NCBI RefSeq assembly: GCF_042676245.1
Contig: NZ_JBHTKA010000008.1
Coordinates: forward strand, 372,001 to 436,000
Length of the DNA stretch: 64,000 bases
Source: Ohtaekwangia kribbensis
GTDB lineage: Bacteria > Bacteroidota > Bacteroidia > Cytophagales > Cyclobacteriaceae
Reading direction: 5' to 3'
This document shows, one piece after another, positions 51,626 through 60,772 of the stretch (the first letter of the stretch is position 1; each line of letters begins with the position of its first letter). Made by a program: the position numbers and the translations under genes. A model generated the notes under the pieces. It worked only from the letters and a program-made list of their open reading frames with translations, searched no databases and was not told the origin of the DNA.

Positions 51626-53779
51626 TCACATCTCTTTCTTCGCCACTGGCGGAACAATGCCCATGTTATACCACGCGAATACATATTGATCGGCTGTAGA
51701 TTCTATAGCCTTTGACAAGTTGGATGCTCCGTGACCGGATTTCGTATCGATACGAATCAAAACCGGCATATTGCCCGCCTGGCTTTGCTGCAATGTAGCC
51801 GCGAACTTGAACGAGTGCGCAGGCACCACACGATCGTCATGATCTGCCGTAGTTACCATCGTAGCCGGATAGTTTGTACCGGCCTTTAACGCATGCACTG
51901 GAGAATACTTCTTCAAGTACTCAAACATTTCTTTTGAATCATCGGCTGTACCATAGTCATACGCCCAGCCTGCACCTGCGGTAAAGGTGTGGTAACGCAG
52001 CATGTCCATGACACCTACTGCGGGCAGTGCTACTTTAGCCAGATCAGGGCGCTGCGTCATGGTAGCGCCTACCAGCAAGCCACCGTTAGAACCTCCGGAT
52101 ATAGCAAGATATTCACTTGAGGTATATTTCTCTTTGATCAGGTATTCAGCAGCGGCTATAAAATCATCAAACACATTTTGCTTATTGAGTTTTGTTCCGG
52201 CCTGGTGCCATTTTTCACCGTATTCACCACCACCGCGCAAATTTGGTTGTGCATATATACCACCGTTCTCCAGCCACACGATGCGTGAAGTATTAAAGCC
52301 TGGTGTAAGACTGACGCTGAAACCTCCATATGCATATAGCATCGTTGGGTTCTTGCCATTCAGCTCAATGCCTTTCTTATACACAATAAACATCGGCACC
52401 TTCGTTCCATCTTTACTGGTATAGAATACCTGTTTTGTCTCATACGCTTCCGGATCGAAATCAACTTTCGGCTTTTCATATAGCGTAGATTTACCGGACG
52501 CTATATCATACTTGAAAATAGATGTAGGATAGGTAAATGAAGTATAGGAATAATATACTTCTTTATCAGTCACCTTTCCACCAAAACCACCGGCAGAACC
52601 TATACCCGGCAATGCTACCTCACGCTCCAGTTTACCTTTATAGTCATATTGCTTTACCAGCGTGCTGGCATCTTTCAGGTAGTTTACAAATAACTTCTTA
52701 CCGGCTGTGCTTACACCTTGCAGTGCATTGTCAGTTTCAGGAATTATATCTTTCCAATGTTCCGGTGTAGGATTTGCAAAGTCAACTTCAACGATGCGAT
52801 CGTTCGGAGCATTGAGGTTCGTCTGGATGATGAGACGCGAACCATCGTTATCGATAACATTATGGTTGTTATCAAAATTACTTACCAGGTTCACCAATTT
52901 ACCTTTCGGATCGTTCAGATCCTGTACATATAGTTCATTACCGGTAGTACTCGTAGCGGCCGATACTATAAGGAAGCGTTCATCCTCCGTTAAACCGGCA
53001 CCTATATATCTGCGTGGTGTTTTCTCTCCGCCAAATACCAATACATCCTGTTGCTGTGGCGTGCCGAGTTTATGATAATATAGTTTGTGATGCTGAGTTT
53101 TGGATGACAGCTCGCTGCCTTTCGGTTTATCGTAACTGCTATAGTAAAAACCTTCGGTACCTTTCCAGGCTATACCGGTAAATTTCAGATCACGAAGCGA
53201 ATCTTCCACCACCGACTTATCGGCTGTCTTAATAACAATAGCCTTGCGCCAGTCAGATCCACCTTCAGATATCAGGTATGCAGCCATCGAACCATCCTTC
53301 GTAAAGAACACTCCGCTGAGTCCTGTTGTACCATCTTTTGAAAATGTATTCGGATCGAGAAATACTTCCGGTGTACCAGTTTCACCTTTCTTACGGTAGA
53401 GCACGCTGTGGTTTTGTAAGCCATCGTTCTTATAGAAGTAATACCATTCTCCTTCCTTGAACGGTGCACCGAGGCGTTCGTAATTATATACTTGTTCCAG
53501 GCGTTTCTTTACTGTCTCACGATAGGGTATCTTTTCAAGGAAGCCAAACGTTATGTCGTTCTGCGCTTTTACCCACTCGCCTGTCTCTTTGGCCGTATCA
53601 TTTTCCAACCAGCGGTACGGGTCTGCTACCTGCTCGCCGAAGTATGTATCAACTGTATCTACCTTTTTTGTCTCCGGATATTTCATGCTTGTCGTTTCTT
53701 CTTTTTTAGTGGAACATGCCAGCGCCACCCATGCGCAGCAAGTTATCAGTAAATAGGTTCGGTTTCTCATGCTATACAT
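51626..53779 (-). CDS. Prolyl oligopeptidase family (S9A) serine peptidase, lipoprotein
   Basis: The 717-residue enzyme cleaves short peptides after proline. A lipoprotein signal (Cys22 in WVALAC) places it in the envelope. The N-terminal propeller starts with VDTYFGEQVADPYRWLENDT. The alpha/beta-hydrolase domain holds the nucleophile in ISGGSNGGLLVG, the Asp in TADHDDRVVPAHSFK and the His in DTKSGHGASN. ANPNLRGGGEYG-type motif is present as AQPNLRGGGEYGEKWHQAG. All triad residues are intact and length is normal. Confidence 0.95.
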   Translation of the reverse strand: MYSMRNRTYLLITCCAWVALACSTKKEETTSMKYPETKKVDTVDTYFGEQVADPYRWLENDTAKETGEWVKAQNDITFGFLEKIPYRETVKKRLEQVYNYERLGAPFKEGEWYYFYKNDGLQNHSVLYRKKGETGTPEVFLDPNTFSKDGTTGLSGVFFTKDGSMAAYLISEGGSDWRKAIVIKTADKSVVEDSLRDLKFTGIAWKGTEGFYYSSYDKPKGSELSSKTQHHKLYYHKLGTPQQQDVLVFGGEKTPRRYIGAGLTEDERFLIVSAATSTTGNELYVQDLNDPKGKLVNLVSNFDNNHNVIDNDGSRLIIQTNLNAPNDRIVEVDFANPTPEHWKDIIPETDNALQGVSTAGKKLFVNYLKDASTLVKQYDYKGKLEREVALPGIGSAGGFGGKVTDKEVYYSYTSFTYPTSIFKYDIASGKSTLYEKPKVDFDPEAYETKQVFYTSKDGTKVPMFIVYKKGIELNGKNPTMLYAYGGFSVSLTPGFNTSRIVWLENGGIYAQPNLRGGGEYGEKWHQAGTKLNKQNVFDDFIAAAEYLIKEKYTSSEYLAISGGSNGGLLVGATMTQRPDLAKVALPAVGVMDMLRYHTFTAGAGWAYDYGTADDSKEMFEYLKKYSPVHALKAGTNYPATMVTTADHDDRVVPAHSFKFAATLQQSQAGNMPVLIRIDTKSGHGASNLSKAIESTADQYVFAWYNMGIVPPVAKKEM

Positions 53780-53890
53780 TTAAAAGTTCTATAAAATAAG
53801 ATTGAGGTATCGGGTTTGACAATATAGTTGTGATGAGTGGCATAACTTTTTAAAAGTTGCATTGTTTATACTCTGAAAAAAAACACCGAA

Positions 53891-54640
53891 ATGAATACCA
53901 CACTTCTCCGTATAGCAGCAACACTGTCGTTTGCAGGTACTATAACTGTAAATGCGCTGGCAAATATACTTCCCATTAACGGGTTGAATACAGGCCAGGT
54001 GTCTGATCTATACCCAAGCCTCTTTACACCGGCCGGGTTAACATTCTCTATCTGGAGCGTTATCTATTTTCTGCTGGCGGGCTTTGTGGTGATGAGCTGG
54101 CTACGATCAGACGATAAAATGATCAACCGTGTGCTGCCGTGGTTTATATTCACCTGTGTGTTGAATATGGGCTGGATATTAGCGTGGCACCATTTGCTCG
54201 CAACGCTATCCGTATTTATCATGCTGGCCCTGTTAAGTATACTCACCTATATCTTTCGGATGCTGCACCAAAGTGATAGCGCGGATATGAAACTAAAACT
54301 GTGGGTTATATTGCCTTTCACAGTATACCTCGCCTGGATATGCGTTGCCACAATTGCCAATATAGCCGCTTGGCTAATAGCGCTTGGCTGGCAGGGCGGA
54401 TCGATACCACCGCAGTTGTGGACTATCCTGATGATGACTATAGCCGCTGCGCTCGCCCTGAAAGTAACAATCGACTACCGGGTACCGTTCTTTTCCCTGG
54501 TGGTGATCTGGGCGCTGTTCGGTATATATTTCCGGTGGCACAACAGCAGCTATTCATCCATTACCATTGCCGCTATGGTGTTGATGACATTTCTGGCCGT
54601 AGGCATTTTCTACGTGATGCGAAAGCGAACCACCGCTTAG
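53891..54640 (+). CDS. TspO/MBR-like tryptophan-rich sensory protein, extended
   Basis: The 249-residue membrane protein shows the TspO-like segment NALANILPINGLNTGQVSDL followed by YPSLFTPAGLTFSIWSVIYF, and about eight hydrophobic helices in total. Canonical TspO is about 160 residues with five helices, so this is the longer bacterial relative. Ligand and role are unknown; TspO proteins bind porphyrins and cholesterol-like molecules. Its stop codon overlaps that of the convergent nucleoid protein gene by two bases. Confidence 0.75.
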   Translation: MNTTLLRIAATLSFAGTITVNALANILPINGLNTGQVSDLYPSLFTPAGLTFSIWSVIYFLLAGFVVMSWLRSDDKMINRVLPWFIFTCVLNMGWILAWHHLLATLSVFIMLALLSILTYIFRMLHQSDSADMKLKLWVILPFTVYLAWICVATIANIAAWLIALGWQGGSIPPQLWTILMMTIAAALALKVTIDYRVPFFSLVVIWALFGIYFRWHNSSYSSITIAAMVLMTFLAVGIFYVMRKRTTA

Positions 54641-55680
54641 CTCTCATTATCAAAATATAGCTTGTAGTAATGTTTGCCTGTTACTTCATCAAAACCTTTT
54701 TCGATGAGTTCGCGATTGCCATGTATATAGATGTGAAAGTTCTTGTCAAGCTTTAACACACTCTTGAACACCTTCGCCTGTCGCTTTACAGCCTGTGCAG
54801 AAATCTCAAAGTGATCGATCACATCAAAATTATGCTTGCCCATAAAATCATTTCCATAATTCCGGAACGACTCGATAACATCAACATTGCCCAGTACATT
54901 TACCTCAAAATCAGATTTACTAAACTCCTCATTCGAGCGAAAGAATTCCATCGAGCGATTTAACAGATCAATCTTGTCTGCCTTCGACACACTAAATTCT
55001 TCCGACAACTGTTCTTCCACATACTGCTTGGTGAGTTTCATAAAGTTGTTGGTATGATGGTATGCATCGGAGCGCGGCTTTATATTCAAAAAGTCGTGCT
55101 TCCAGAAATGCGCGTCTGATTTATTGATGTTGTCTACAATCAACACTTTATACCCCTCATCCTTCTCTGCATTCAGAATAAGACAACCTTTATCCAGCTT
55201 TTTGATATTTATACCTTCATCGGCACTCATTTCAAATTGTGAGGAGAGCTTCAGGTAATTCTCTTTGTTCTCCGATTTAAATATACCGATCGCCTCAGCG
55301 CTCATGTTCTGTACTTCAATGGAGTCGAAGAAGGCTATATATAATTCACCGGCTTTTATATTCGGGTGTTGCGTAGCATCGTAAAGATGGCGCGCTATAT
55401 TTACCGAATTCTCGTGAAATGTTTCCGGGTTGGTAAACGTATCTAAAGCAAATTTATAGATCGGGTTAAGCGTAAAGTCTTCGTTGGAGAACGTAAACGT
55501 GTTATACTCCGGAGTGTTGAAGTTCGAGAGAAAGTACGTGCGCAAAAGCTGGTGTACCTTTTCATTGTCCACATCGATAGGAGCTTCCGAGAGGCGCAGC
55601 GATTCGCCATTAACAGGGTTACCTACATAGTGTGCAGACACTTGTTGAATATTAGTAAGGGATGAGTCGATCATATCCAT
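54637..55680 (-). CDS. Nucleoid-associated protein (NdpA/YejK family)
   Basis: The 347-residue protein matches pfam NA37: acidic N-terminal half (LSEAPIDVDNEKVHQLLRTY), LYDATQHPNIKAGELYIAFF, the central KLDKGCLILNAEKDEGYKVL and VDNINKSDAHFWKHDFLNI strand-loop set, and an RIHGNRE-like end (HIYIHGNRELIEKGFDE). The family binds the nucleoid in E. coli. Bacteroidota homologues are common and may act in DNA organisation or defence. It follows serS on the same strand but is separated from it by a terminator. Confidence 0.88.
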   Translation of the reverse strand: MDMIDSSLTNIQQVSAHYVGNPVNGESLRLSEAPIDVDNEKVHQLLRTYFLSNFNTPEYNTFTFSNEDFTLNPIYKFALDTFTNPETFHENSVNIARHLYDATQHPNIKAGELYIAFFDSIEVQNMSAEAIGIFKSENKENYLKLSSQFEMSADEGINIKKLDKGCLILNAEKDEGYKVLIVDNINKSDAHFWKHDFLNIKPRSDAYHHTNNFMKLTKQYVEEQLSEEFSVSKADKIDLLNRSMEFFRSNEEFSKSDFEVNVLGNVDVIESFRNYGNDFMGKHNFDVIDHFEISAQAVKRQAKVFKSVLKLDKNFHIYIHGNRELIEKGFDEVTGKHYYKLYFDNES

Positions 55681-55706
55681 AGCACGAGCATTTTTTAAAA
55701 AACATA

Positions 55707-55731
55707 GCCCACGGGTTTTTACACCGCGGGC
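55707..55731 (-). terminator. Terminator of serS
   Basis: On the minus strand gcccgcgg and ccgtgggc form an eight-pair stem (one G-U) around a nine-base loop, followed by tatgtttttt. It lies 37 bases after the serS stop. Confidence 0.82.
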
Positions 55732-55767
55732 CAGTTAACCTGTATTCGCTATCGTTTTTGTTTTTAC

Positions 55768-57042
55768 TTAGTTGATGATATCAAAACCCGTATACGGCAC
55801 CAGCACTTTGGGTATGCGTATGCCATCTTTGGTTTGATTGTTTTCCAATATAGCCGCTACAATGCGAGGCAACGCCAGTGCACTGCCGTTAAGCGTGTGC
55901 AGCAATTGTGATTTGCCTTCCTTACTTTTATAGCGCAGCTTTAAACGGTTGGCCTGAAACGTTTCGAAGTTACTTACTGAACTTACTTCGAGCCAGCGTT
56001 GTTGTGCTGCAGAGAATACTTCCATATCGTAGGTCATGGCTGAATTAAAACCCATGTCGCCACCGCAGAGTAATAATTTGCGATACGGTAACTCAAGCTT
56101 CTCCAGCAAGCCCTGCACGTGAGCACACATATCGTCAAGTGCCTGGTATGATTCTTCTGCTTTTCTGATTTGTACAATCTCAACTTTGTCGAATTGATGC
56201 AGGCGATTCAAACCACGCACGTGTGCTCCCCAGCTGCCGGCCTCGCGCCTGAAGCAAGGAGTATATCCGGCATTTTTGATCGGCAGTTCATCTTCGGCAA
56301 CCAGTACATCACGGTATAAATTCGTGATGGGTACTTCGGCAGTAGGTATCAGGTACAGACCATCTTCATTTACGAAGTACATCTGTCCTTCCTTGTCAGG
56401 AAGTTGTCCTGTTCCATAACCGGAAGCTTCATTTACTACTATAGGAGGTTGTATTTCTCTATAGCCAAAGCTCGCAGCTTCATCGAGAAAGAAATTGATA
56501 AGCGCGCGCTGCAGCCGTGCACCTTTCCCTTTATATACCGGAAAACCTGCACCTGAAATTTTTATACCAAGATCGAAGTCAATGATATCGTACTTCTTGA
56601 TAAGTTCCCAGTGTGGAAGAGCATCCGCGTCTAGTTGAGGAACTGTGCCATGCTGGTATACACTGATGTTGTCATCAGCACCAACACCAGCCGGTACATT
56701 TTCATGCGGTACATTGGGGATCTTATATAGCAGTTCGAGTTGTTTCTTTTCGTATGCATCAAGTTCTGCTTCGAGCGATTTTACTTTATCCTTGTCAGCA
56801 GCAACCGATGCACGCAATGCAGCAGCTTCATCCTGCTTGCCCGACTTCATTAACTCTCCGATCTTCCTGGAGTCTGTATTAGATTTAGCTTTCAGTTCAT
56901 CGAGTATTTTCTGAGTATCTCTTCGTAACTGATCGTTTTCGAGCACCTGATTTATCAGGGCCTTTGCATCTTTGAAATTCCGCTTGGCTAAACCCGCTAT
57001 AATTTTGTCGGTTTGCTCGCGGACAATTGCTACCTGTAACAT
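55768..57042 (-). CDS. serS: Seryl-tRNA synthetase
   Basis: SerS charges tRNA-Ser. The N-terminal long coiled-coil arm (residues about 25-100) is followed by the class II core: motif 1 region (RLQRALINFFLDEAASFGYR), motif 2 (CFRREAGSWGAHVRGLNRLH, then QFDKVEIV) and motif 3 (LNGSALALPRIVAAILENNQ). The start at MLQVAIVREQTD is chosen because the family begins there; an in-frame Met nine codons upstream (57069) is less likely. The length of 424 is normal. Confidence 0.96.
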   Translation of the reverse strand: MLQVAIVREQTDKIIAGLAKRNFKDAKALINQVLENDQLRRDTQKILDELKAKSNTDSRKIGELMKSGKQDEAAALRASVAADKDKVKSLEAELDAYEKKQLELLYKIPNVPHENVPAGVGADDNISVYQHGTVPQLDADALPHWELIKKYDIIDFDLGIKISGAGFPVYKGKGARLQRALINFFLDEAASFGYREIQPPIVVNEASGYGTGQLPDKEGQMYFVNEDGLYLIPTAEVPITNLYRDVLVAEDELPIKNAGYTPCFRREAGSWGAHVRGLNRLHQFDKVEIVQIRKAEESYQALDDMCAHVQGLLEKLELPYRKLLLCGGDMGFNSAMTYDMEVFSAAQQRWLEVSSVSNFETFQANRLKLRYKSKEGKSQLLHTLNGSALALPRIVAAILENNQTKDGIRIPKVLVPYTGFDIIN

Positions 57043-57126
57043 TGGTATGGATTTTTTAAAAGGCTTCAAAATTAGTTTTTTTTGATCGCCTTGTGCTTTT
57101 CTAACTGTAATAAAATATTTCTATGA

Positions 57127-57157
57127 TTTGATAATTTTCATTTTTGGGTTATACTTG
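57127..57157 (+). promoter_or_regulatory. Candidate vegetative promoter of rho
   Basis: TTTG (57127-57130), a spacer of 19 bases, then tatacttg (57150-57157), one mismatch from TAnnTTTG, fit the Bacteroidota -33/-7 promoter. A start site near 57164 would give a leader of about 160 bases before rho. Confidence 0.55.
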
Positions 57158-57326
57158 CATCATCATTCGGCTTTTATCTCAAGCCCTCTGAACATAAATC
57201 CGGAATTCTTAATCAAATTTTTGTTTTTCTTGTTAACTGTTTCACAACGTTATTATTCAGCTTTATGCTGATCACCACAACCAATTCACATATCATCATT
57301 TTTAAACACATTCATTTTTAAATCTC

Positions 57327-58928
57327 ATGTACACTATTGACGACCTGAATGTCAGGCTTCTCTCTGAATTGAAAGAGATCGCAGAGGAGATGGGCGTAAA
57401 AAATGCCAAGAAGCTATCCAAGCAAGATCTTATCTACAAAATCCTCGATCAACAAGCTGTATCTGGTGATGCAGCCCCCGCCAAAAAGCCTGCTGCTGTT
57501 AAGACTGAAATTACTGACACTACTGCTGAAGCTGCTACACCTGAACGTAAAATGCGTCCGCGCAGACGCGAGAATGTAGCACCTGCCAATGCTTCATCAA
57601 CACCTCCGCCAGCTAAAGAAGAAGCTGATTTTACTTCGGACGAGCTGCTGGATTCTATAAATCTGAACTTCGATTCTACTCCTCAGACTTTCGCTGAGAA
57701 TACAGAGGAAGACGACAGCGATATTGAAAACATTATCATTAACGAAGAACCACGCCACGAGCAGCAACGTATGCCGGAGCGCCCGCAACATCAGCGCGCC
57801 TCTATACGCGAGTTCGATGGTGCTATCAGCAATGAAGGTGTACTCGAAATCATGCAGGATGGATACGGCTTCCTTCGTTCGTCAGACTATAATTACCTGG
57901 CGAGTCCCGATGATATCTATGTATCGCCATCACAGATAAAACTATTCGGCCTTAAGACCGGTGATACTGTAAAAGGTTTGATCCGTCCTCCGAAAGAAGG
58001 CGAAAAATACTTTGCACTGTTAAAGGTTGAATCGGTTAACGGTAAGACTACTGAAGAAATACGCGACCGTGTGGCTTTCGAATATCTTACTCCGCTTTTC
58101 CCGGAACAGAAACTAAAACTCAGCACTACGCCTGATAACATGTCTACACGTATACTTGATCTGTTCTCGCCTATCGGTAAAGGACAGCGCGGTATGATCG
58201 TGGCACAACCTAAAACAGGTAAAACTGTATTGCTGAAAAACATTGCCAACGCTATAGCGCAGAACCACCCGGAAGTATACCTGATTGTATTGCTGATCGA
58301 TGAACGTCCGGAAGAAGTTACCGATATGGCGCGCAGTGTGAATGCAGAAGTTATTGCTTCTACATTCGATGAGCAGGCTGAACGCCACGTAAAAGTATCG
58401 AGCATTGTACTTGAGAAAGCGAAGCGTATGGTTGAGTGCGGACATGATGTAGTAATCCTACTGGATTCTATCACGCGTCTGGCACGTGCTTATAACACGG
58501 TGGTTCCTTCGTCTGGTAAAATACTTTCCGGTGGTGTGGATGCTAACGCACTGCACAAACCAAAACGTTTCTTCGGTGCTGCCCGTAAGATCGAGAACGG
58601 TGGTTCACTCACCATTATCGCTACAGCACTTATCGATACCGGCTCGAAGATGGACGAAGTTATCTTCGAAGAATTTAAAGGTACCGGTAACATGGAATTG
58701 CAGCTTGATCGCAAGCTTGCTAACCGTAGAGTATATCCTGCTATGGATGTACCTGCATCGGGCACAAGACGCGAAGACCTGCTGATGAAAGAAGACGAAC
58801 TGCAACGTGTATGGATACTGCGCAAGTTTATGTCTGACATGAACTCCGTTGAAGCAATGGAATTCCTGCAAGGCAAAATGAGAGGCACCCGCACAAACGA
58901 AGAGTTCCTGCTTTCAATGAACGGATAA
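57327..58928 (+). CDS. rho: Transcription termination factor Rho with N-terminal insert
   Basis: Rho is the RNA-dependent ATPase that ends transcription. The 533-residue protein has the Rho N-terminal helix domain (LNVRLLSELKEIAEEMGVKN). A low-complexity Pro/Ala/Glu/Thr insert follows (about 46-165), then the RNA-binding cold-shock-like domain (GVLEIMQDGYGFLRSSDYNY), Walker A (AQPKTGKTVLLKNIANAI) and Walker B (VVILLDSITRLARAYN), and the Q/R-loop and C-terminal DVPASGTRREDLLM. E. coli Rho is 419 residues; the difference is the insert, common in Bacteroidota. In E. coli and other bacteria rho regulates itself through its leader, which could also apply to the about 160-base leader here. Confidence 0.96.
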   Translation: MYTIDDLNVRLLSELKEIAEEMGVKNAKKLSKQDLIYKILDQQAVSGDAAPAKKPAAVKTEITDTTAEAATPERKMRPRRRENVAPANASSTPPPAKEEADFTSDELLDSINLNFDSTPQTFAENTEEDDSDIENIIINEEPRHEQQRMPERPQHQRASIREFDGAISNEGVLEIMQDGYGFLRSSDYNYLASPDDIYVSPSQIKLFGLKTGDTVKGLIRPPKEGEKYFALLKVESVNGKTTEEIRDRVAFEYLTPLFPEQKLKLSTTPDNMSTRILDLFSPIGKGQRGMIVAQPKTGKTVLLKNIANAIAQNHPEVYLIVLLIDERPEEVTDMARSVNAEVIASTFDEQAERHVKVSSIVLEKAKRMVECGHDVVILLDSITRLARAYNTVVPSSGKILSGGVDANALHKPKRFFGAARKIENGGSLTIIATALIDTGSKMDEVIFEEFKGTGNMELQLDRKLANRRVYPAMDVPASGTRREDLLMKEDELQRVWILRKFMSDMNSVEAMEFLQGKMRGTRTNEEFLLSMNG

Positions 58929-58953
58929 CACTTATATACACTTCTCTTATATA

Positions 58954-58990
58954 GGAAGCCATCTCGGTTACGCGGGGTGGCTTTCTTTTT
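58954..58990 (+). terminator. Rho-independent terminator after rho
   Basis: ggaagccatctcg pairs with cgcggggtggctttc through a long stem with several G-U pairs, followed by ttctttttttc-type T-rich sequence. It lies 25 bases after the rho stop. Confidence 0.85.
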
Positions 58991-58998
58991 TTCTGAAA

Positions 58999-59036
58999 AT
59001 TAGAAGATTGGAAAATTTTAAGATTGGAAGATTATC
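58999..59036. repeat. Dispersed intergenic repeat, copy 2 (gaagatt/gaaaatt units)
   Basis: ttagaagattggaaaatt is followed by ttaagattggaagattatc. It is a short imperfect tandem of the same 'ggaaaattNNaagatt' words as the copy after the 93-residue gene at 50427. No gene is seen from 59040 to 59180. Confidence 0.55.
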
Positions 59037-59180
59037 AATGTCCATTCTATACCCTGAATTATCGAGATATTCTGATTCATGTAGCACTCAGTTGTTGTTG
59101 CTTGCAAAGAATACTCCGCATTGAAAAAGAACTAATCCTGTTATAACTATAAGGAGAATTTGGGCATTCGTCAGGGATTC

Positions 59181-59891
59181 TTACTTGATTATGGTCGTAA
59201 TGTAACCATAAAGTATATCTCTTAAACTTGAAAAATCCGATTGCATCTCATCAACAATCTTTCTCTGCTTCTCACTATATTCATTTATCAATCCAATCTG
59301 CGCCTTTGCTACCTCAGAATAACGATTATCAAATGGGTCTACTAGCGGATCTACAATATCGTTCATCCTACGGTCATGCATTAAGCTATGGCAACCATGA
59401 AAACATAATGCATTCAGGTCACTCAATTGTTGAGTTTTGCTTTCAATTTGCCTCTTAACATCAATAAAATTTCTATCCCGAAAGAAGATTTCAATTTTTG
59501 ATGAAGCTATGGAATAAGACATTTTAGCATCGACAAGTTTCCGTAGCAACTCTTTCATATCCTCCTGTTCGAAGCTAGGCCTAGCAAGATCAATCGTTGT
59601 ATTATACCACCTGTGATACTCCTCATTATAGTTGTAGATTGCATTCCTTTTTTCACTAGCAAGGCTCAAGGTTTGATTGGTGATTAACATCAATTCAGAT
59701 TTCAATTTTTCAAGATTTACATTGAACTCTGCCTTGGTTTTCTCTACTGTCTTCGTTAATTCCTGTATGTCCTTTTTCGTAGCTTCATTTTCTGCCTTTT
59801 TGTTGATATATGATTTAAGATACAATGACAAAGCCGCTATGAGTAAAATAATCACACCGGAAAGTAGTTGGCTTAATGCTTCTGGACTCAT
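59181..59891 (-). CDS. Membrane-anchored coiled-coil protein, unknown function
   Basis: I do not recognise a family. The 236-residue protein has an N-terminal membrane helix (about 7-25, LSQLLSGVIILLIAALSLYL), then a coiled coil (about 30-75, KKAENEATKKDIQELTKTVE), and a soluble helical region with ALCFHGCHSLMHDRRMNDIV. It lies nine bases downstream of a small XRE regulator on the same strand, so the two are cotranscribed. The pairing mirrors the XRE and two-helix membrane protein at 1,101-2,925, although the sequences differ. Higher AT content than the core genes supports acquisition by transfer. Confidence 0.72.
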   Translation of the reverse strand: MSPEALSQLLSGVIILLIAALSLYLKSYINKKAENEATKKDIQELTKTVEKTKAEFNVNLEKLKSELMLITNQTLSLASEKRNAIYNYNEEYHRWYNTTIDLARPSFEQEDMKELLRKLVDAKMSYSIASSKIEIFFRDRNFIDVKRQIESKTQQLSDLNALCFHGCHSLMHDRRMNDIVDPLVDPFDNRYSEVAKAQIGLINEYSEKQRKIVDEMQSDFSSLRDILYGYITTIIK

Positions 59892-59900
59892 ATCTATATA

Positions 59901-60125
59901 TTAACTGTTAATTAGGTCCCTAGGATTAACTTTTAAAATCTTAGCAATCTCAAAAATGGTTTCAATTGAAGGCTGTCTATGATTATTAACATACCTCGTA
60001 ACCGTAACAAAATCCTTATCCAATTTCTCAGCCAACCAAGTCTGAGTTTTACCTTGCTCTTCCAATACCTCTTTAATCCGATTCAAAATCGGCTTGGTAG
60101 ATTTTGTCTTCCTTTTTGCCATCAT
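59901..60125 (-). CDS. Small XRE-family regulator
   Basis: The 74-residue protein is a helix-turn-helix domain (RIKEVLEEQGKTQTWLAEKL, then DKDFVTVTRYVNNHRQPSIE) with a short basic N-terminus (KRKTKSTK). It is the first gene of a pair with the membrane coiled-coil protein. A palindromic operator, ggttatatataacc, lies about 25 bases upstream, in the divergent promoter region shared with the 116-residue protein gene, and is its most likely binding site. Confidence 0.85.
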   Translation of the reverse strand: MMAKRKTKSTKPILNRIKEVLEEQGKTQTWLAEKLDKDFVTVTRYVNNHRQPSIETIFEIAKILKVNPRDLINS

Positions 60126-60144
60126 TTCAAATATCTACCTATCC

Positions 60145-60176
60145 AATTTGGTTATATATAACCGATTTGGTTATAT
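60145..60176. promoter_or_regulatory. Palindromic operator in the divergent XRE promoter
   Basis: ggttatatataacc (60150-60163) is a perfect 14-base palindrome. It lies within two direct copies of atttggttatat (60146-60157 and 60166-60177). It sits between the divergent XRE gene (start 60125) and the 116-residue gene (start 60199), so it is a plausible autoregulatory operator. Confidence 0.6.
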
Positions 60177-60198
60177 TGTGCTGTTGTTTGAATTACAG

Positions 60199-60549
60199 AT
60201 GAAAAAGAGAGTATTGAAAAAAGTCGGCCGTAAAGAACTATCGAACCGTATCATTCAACTAGAACAAGAGTTGGCTAAGCATGAAGAGGATCGGAATCAA
60301 AATTTATCGAGCTATAGCAAGTCTGAAATATTTGAAACGCTAAGTGAGTTATCTGTCGGCACAGATACTTACGAATTTCTAGGCGAACTTTTCTTTGAAT
60401 TTCTGGCTAACGAGGTACGCACTACATCGCCTTCACCCGAGCGGCTTAACCTATATATAAATACCCGCCATCAGATTCATCAGCTTTATGAATTGGCGCG
60501 TGCTGCTAAAGCGTTGCGAACACACCAACATCAACAGGTCGGAGAGTAA
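60199..60549 (+). CDS. Small helical protein, divergent from the XRE gene
   Basis: The 116-residue protein is charged and helical (LSNRIIQLEQELAKHEEDRN; FETLSELSVGTDTYEFLGEL) with no membrane segment, and ends in a His/Gln-rich tail. No family is recognised. I start at the ATG of MKKRVLKKVGRK; the open frame upstream runs through the operator. Shared operator and orientation suggest that it belongs to the same accessory unit as the XRE regulator. Confidence 0.6.
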   Translation: MKKRVLKKVGRKELSNRIIQLEQELAKHEEDRNQNLSSYSKSEIFETLSELSVGTDTYEFLGELFFEFLANEVRTTSPSPERLNLYINTRHQIHQLYELARAAKALRTHQHQQVGE

Positions 60550-60772
60550 TCACCGACCTAACGAGGAATAAAGCGTGTTCAATGGAATCGGATTAAACTT
60601 AATATCCCAAATACAGGTATCTTTTATGTAAATCTCAATACCGTTTCATTCAAAGTATAATCATCCGATCATAATAATACGATTTCCTCCCTTCGGAAAG
60701 TAAATCCATTACTTCGGAAACAAAATGATGCTGTTGGGAAAGAGCAGTTAGCAAAAATCAACACAACTCTTA

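Noticed and set aside
57917..58474. Minus-strand frame of 185 codons inside rho
   Set aside because: It lies opposite the conserved Rho ATPase core and has shadow-frame composition.
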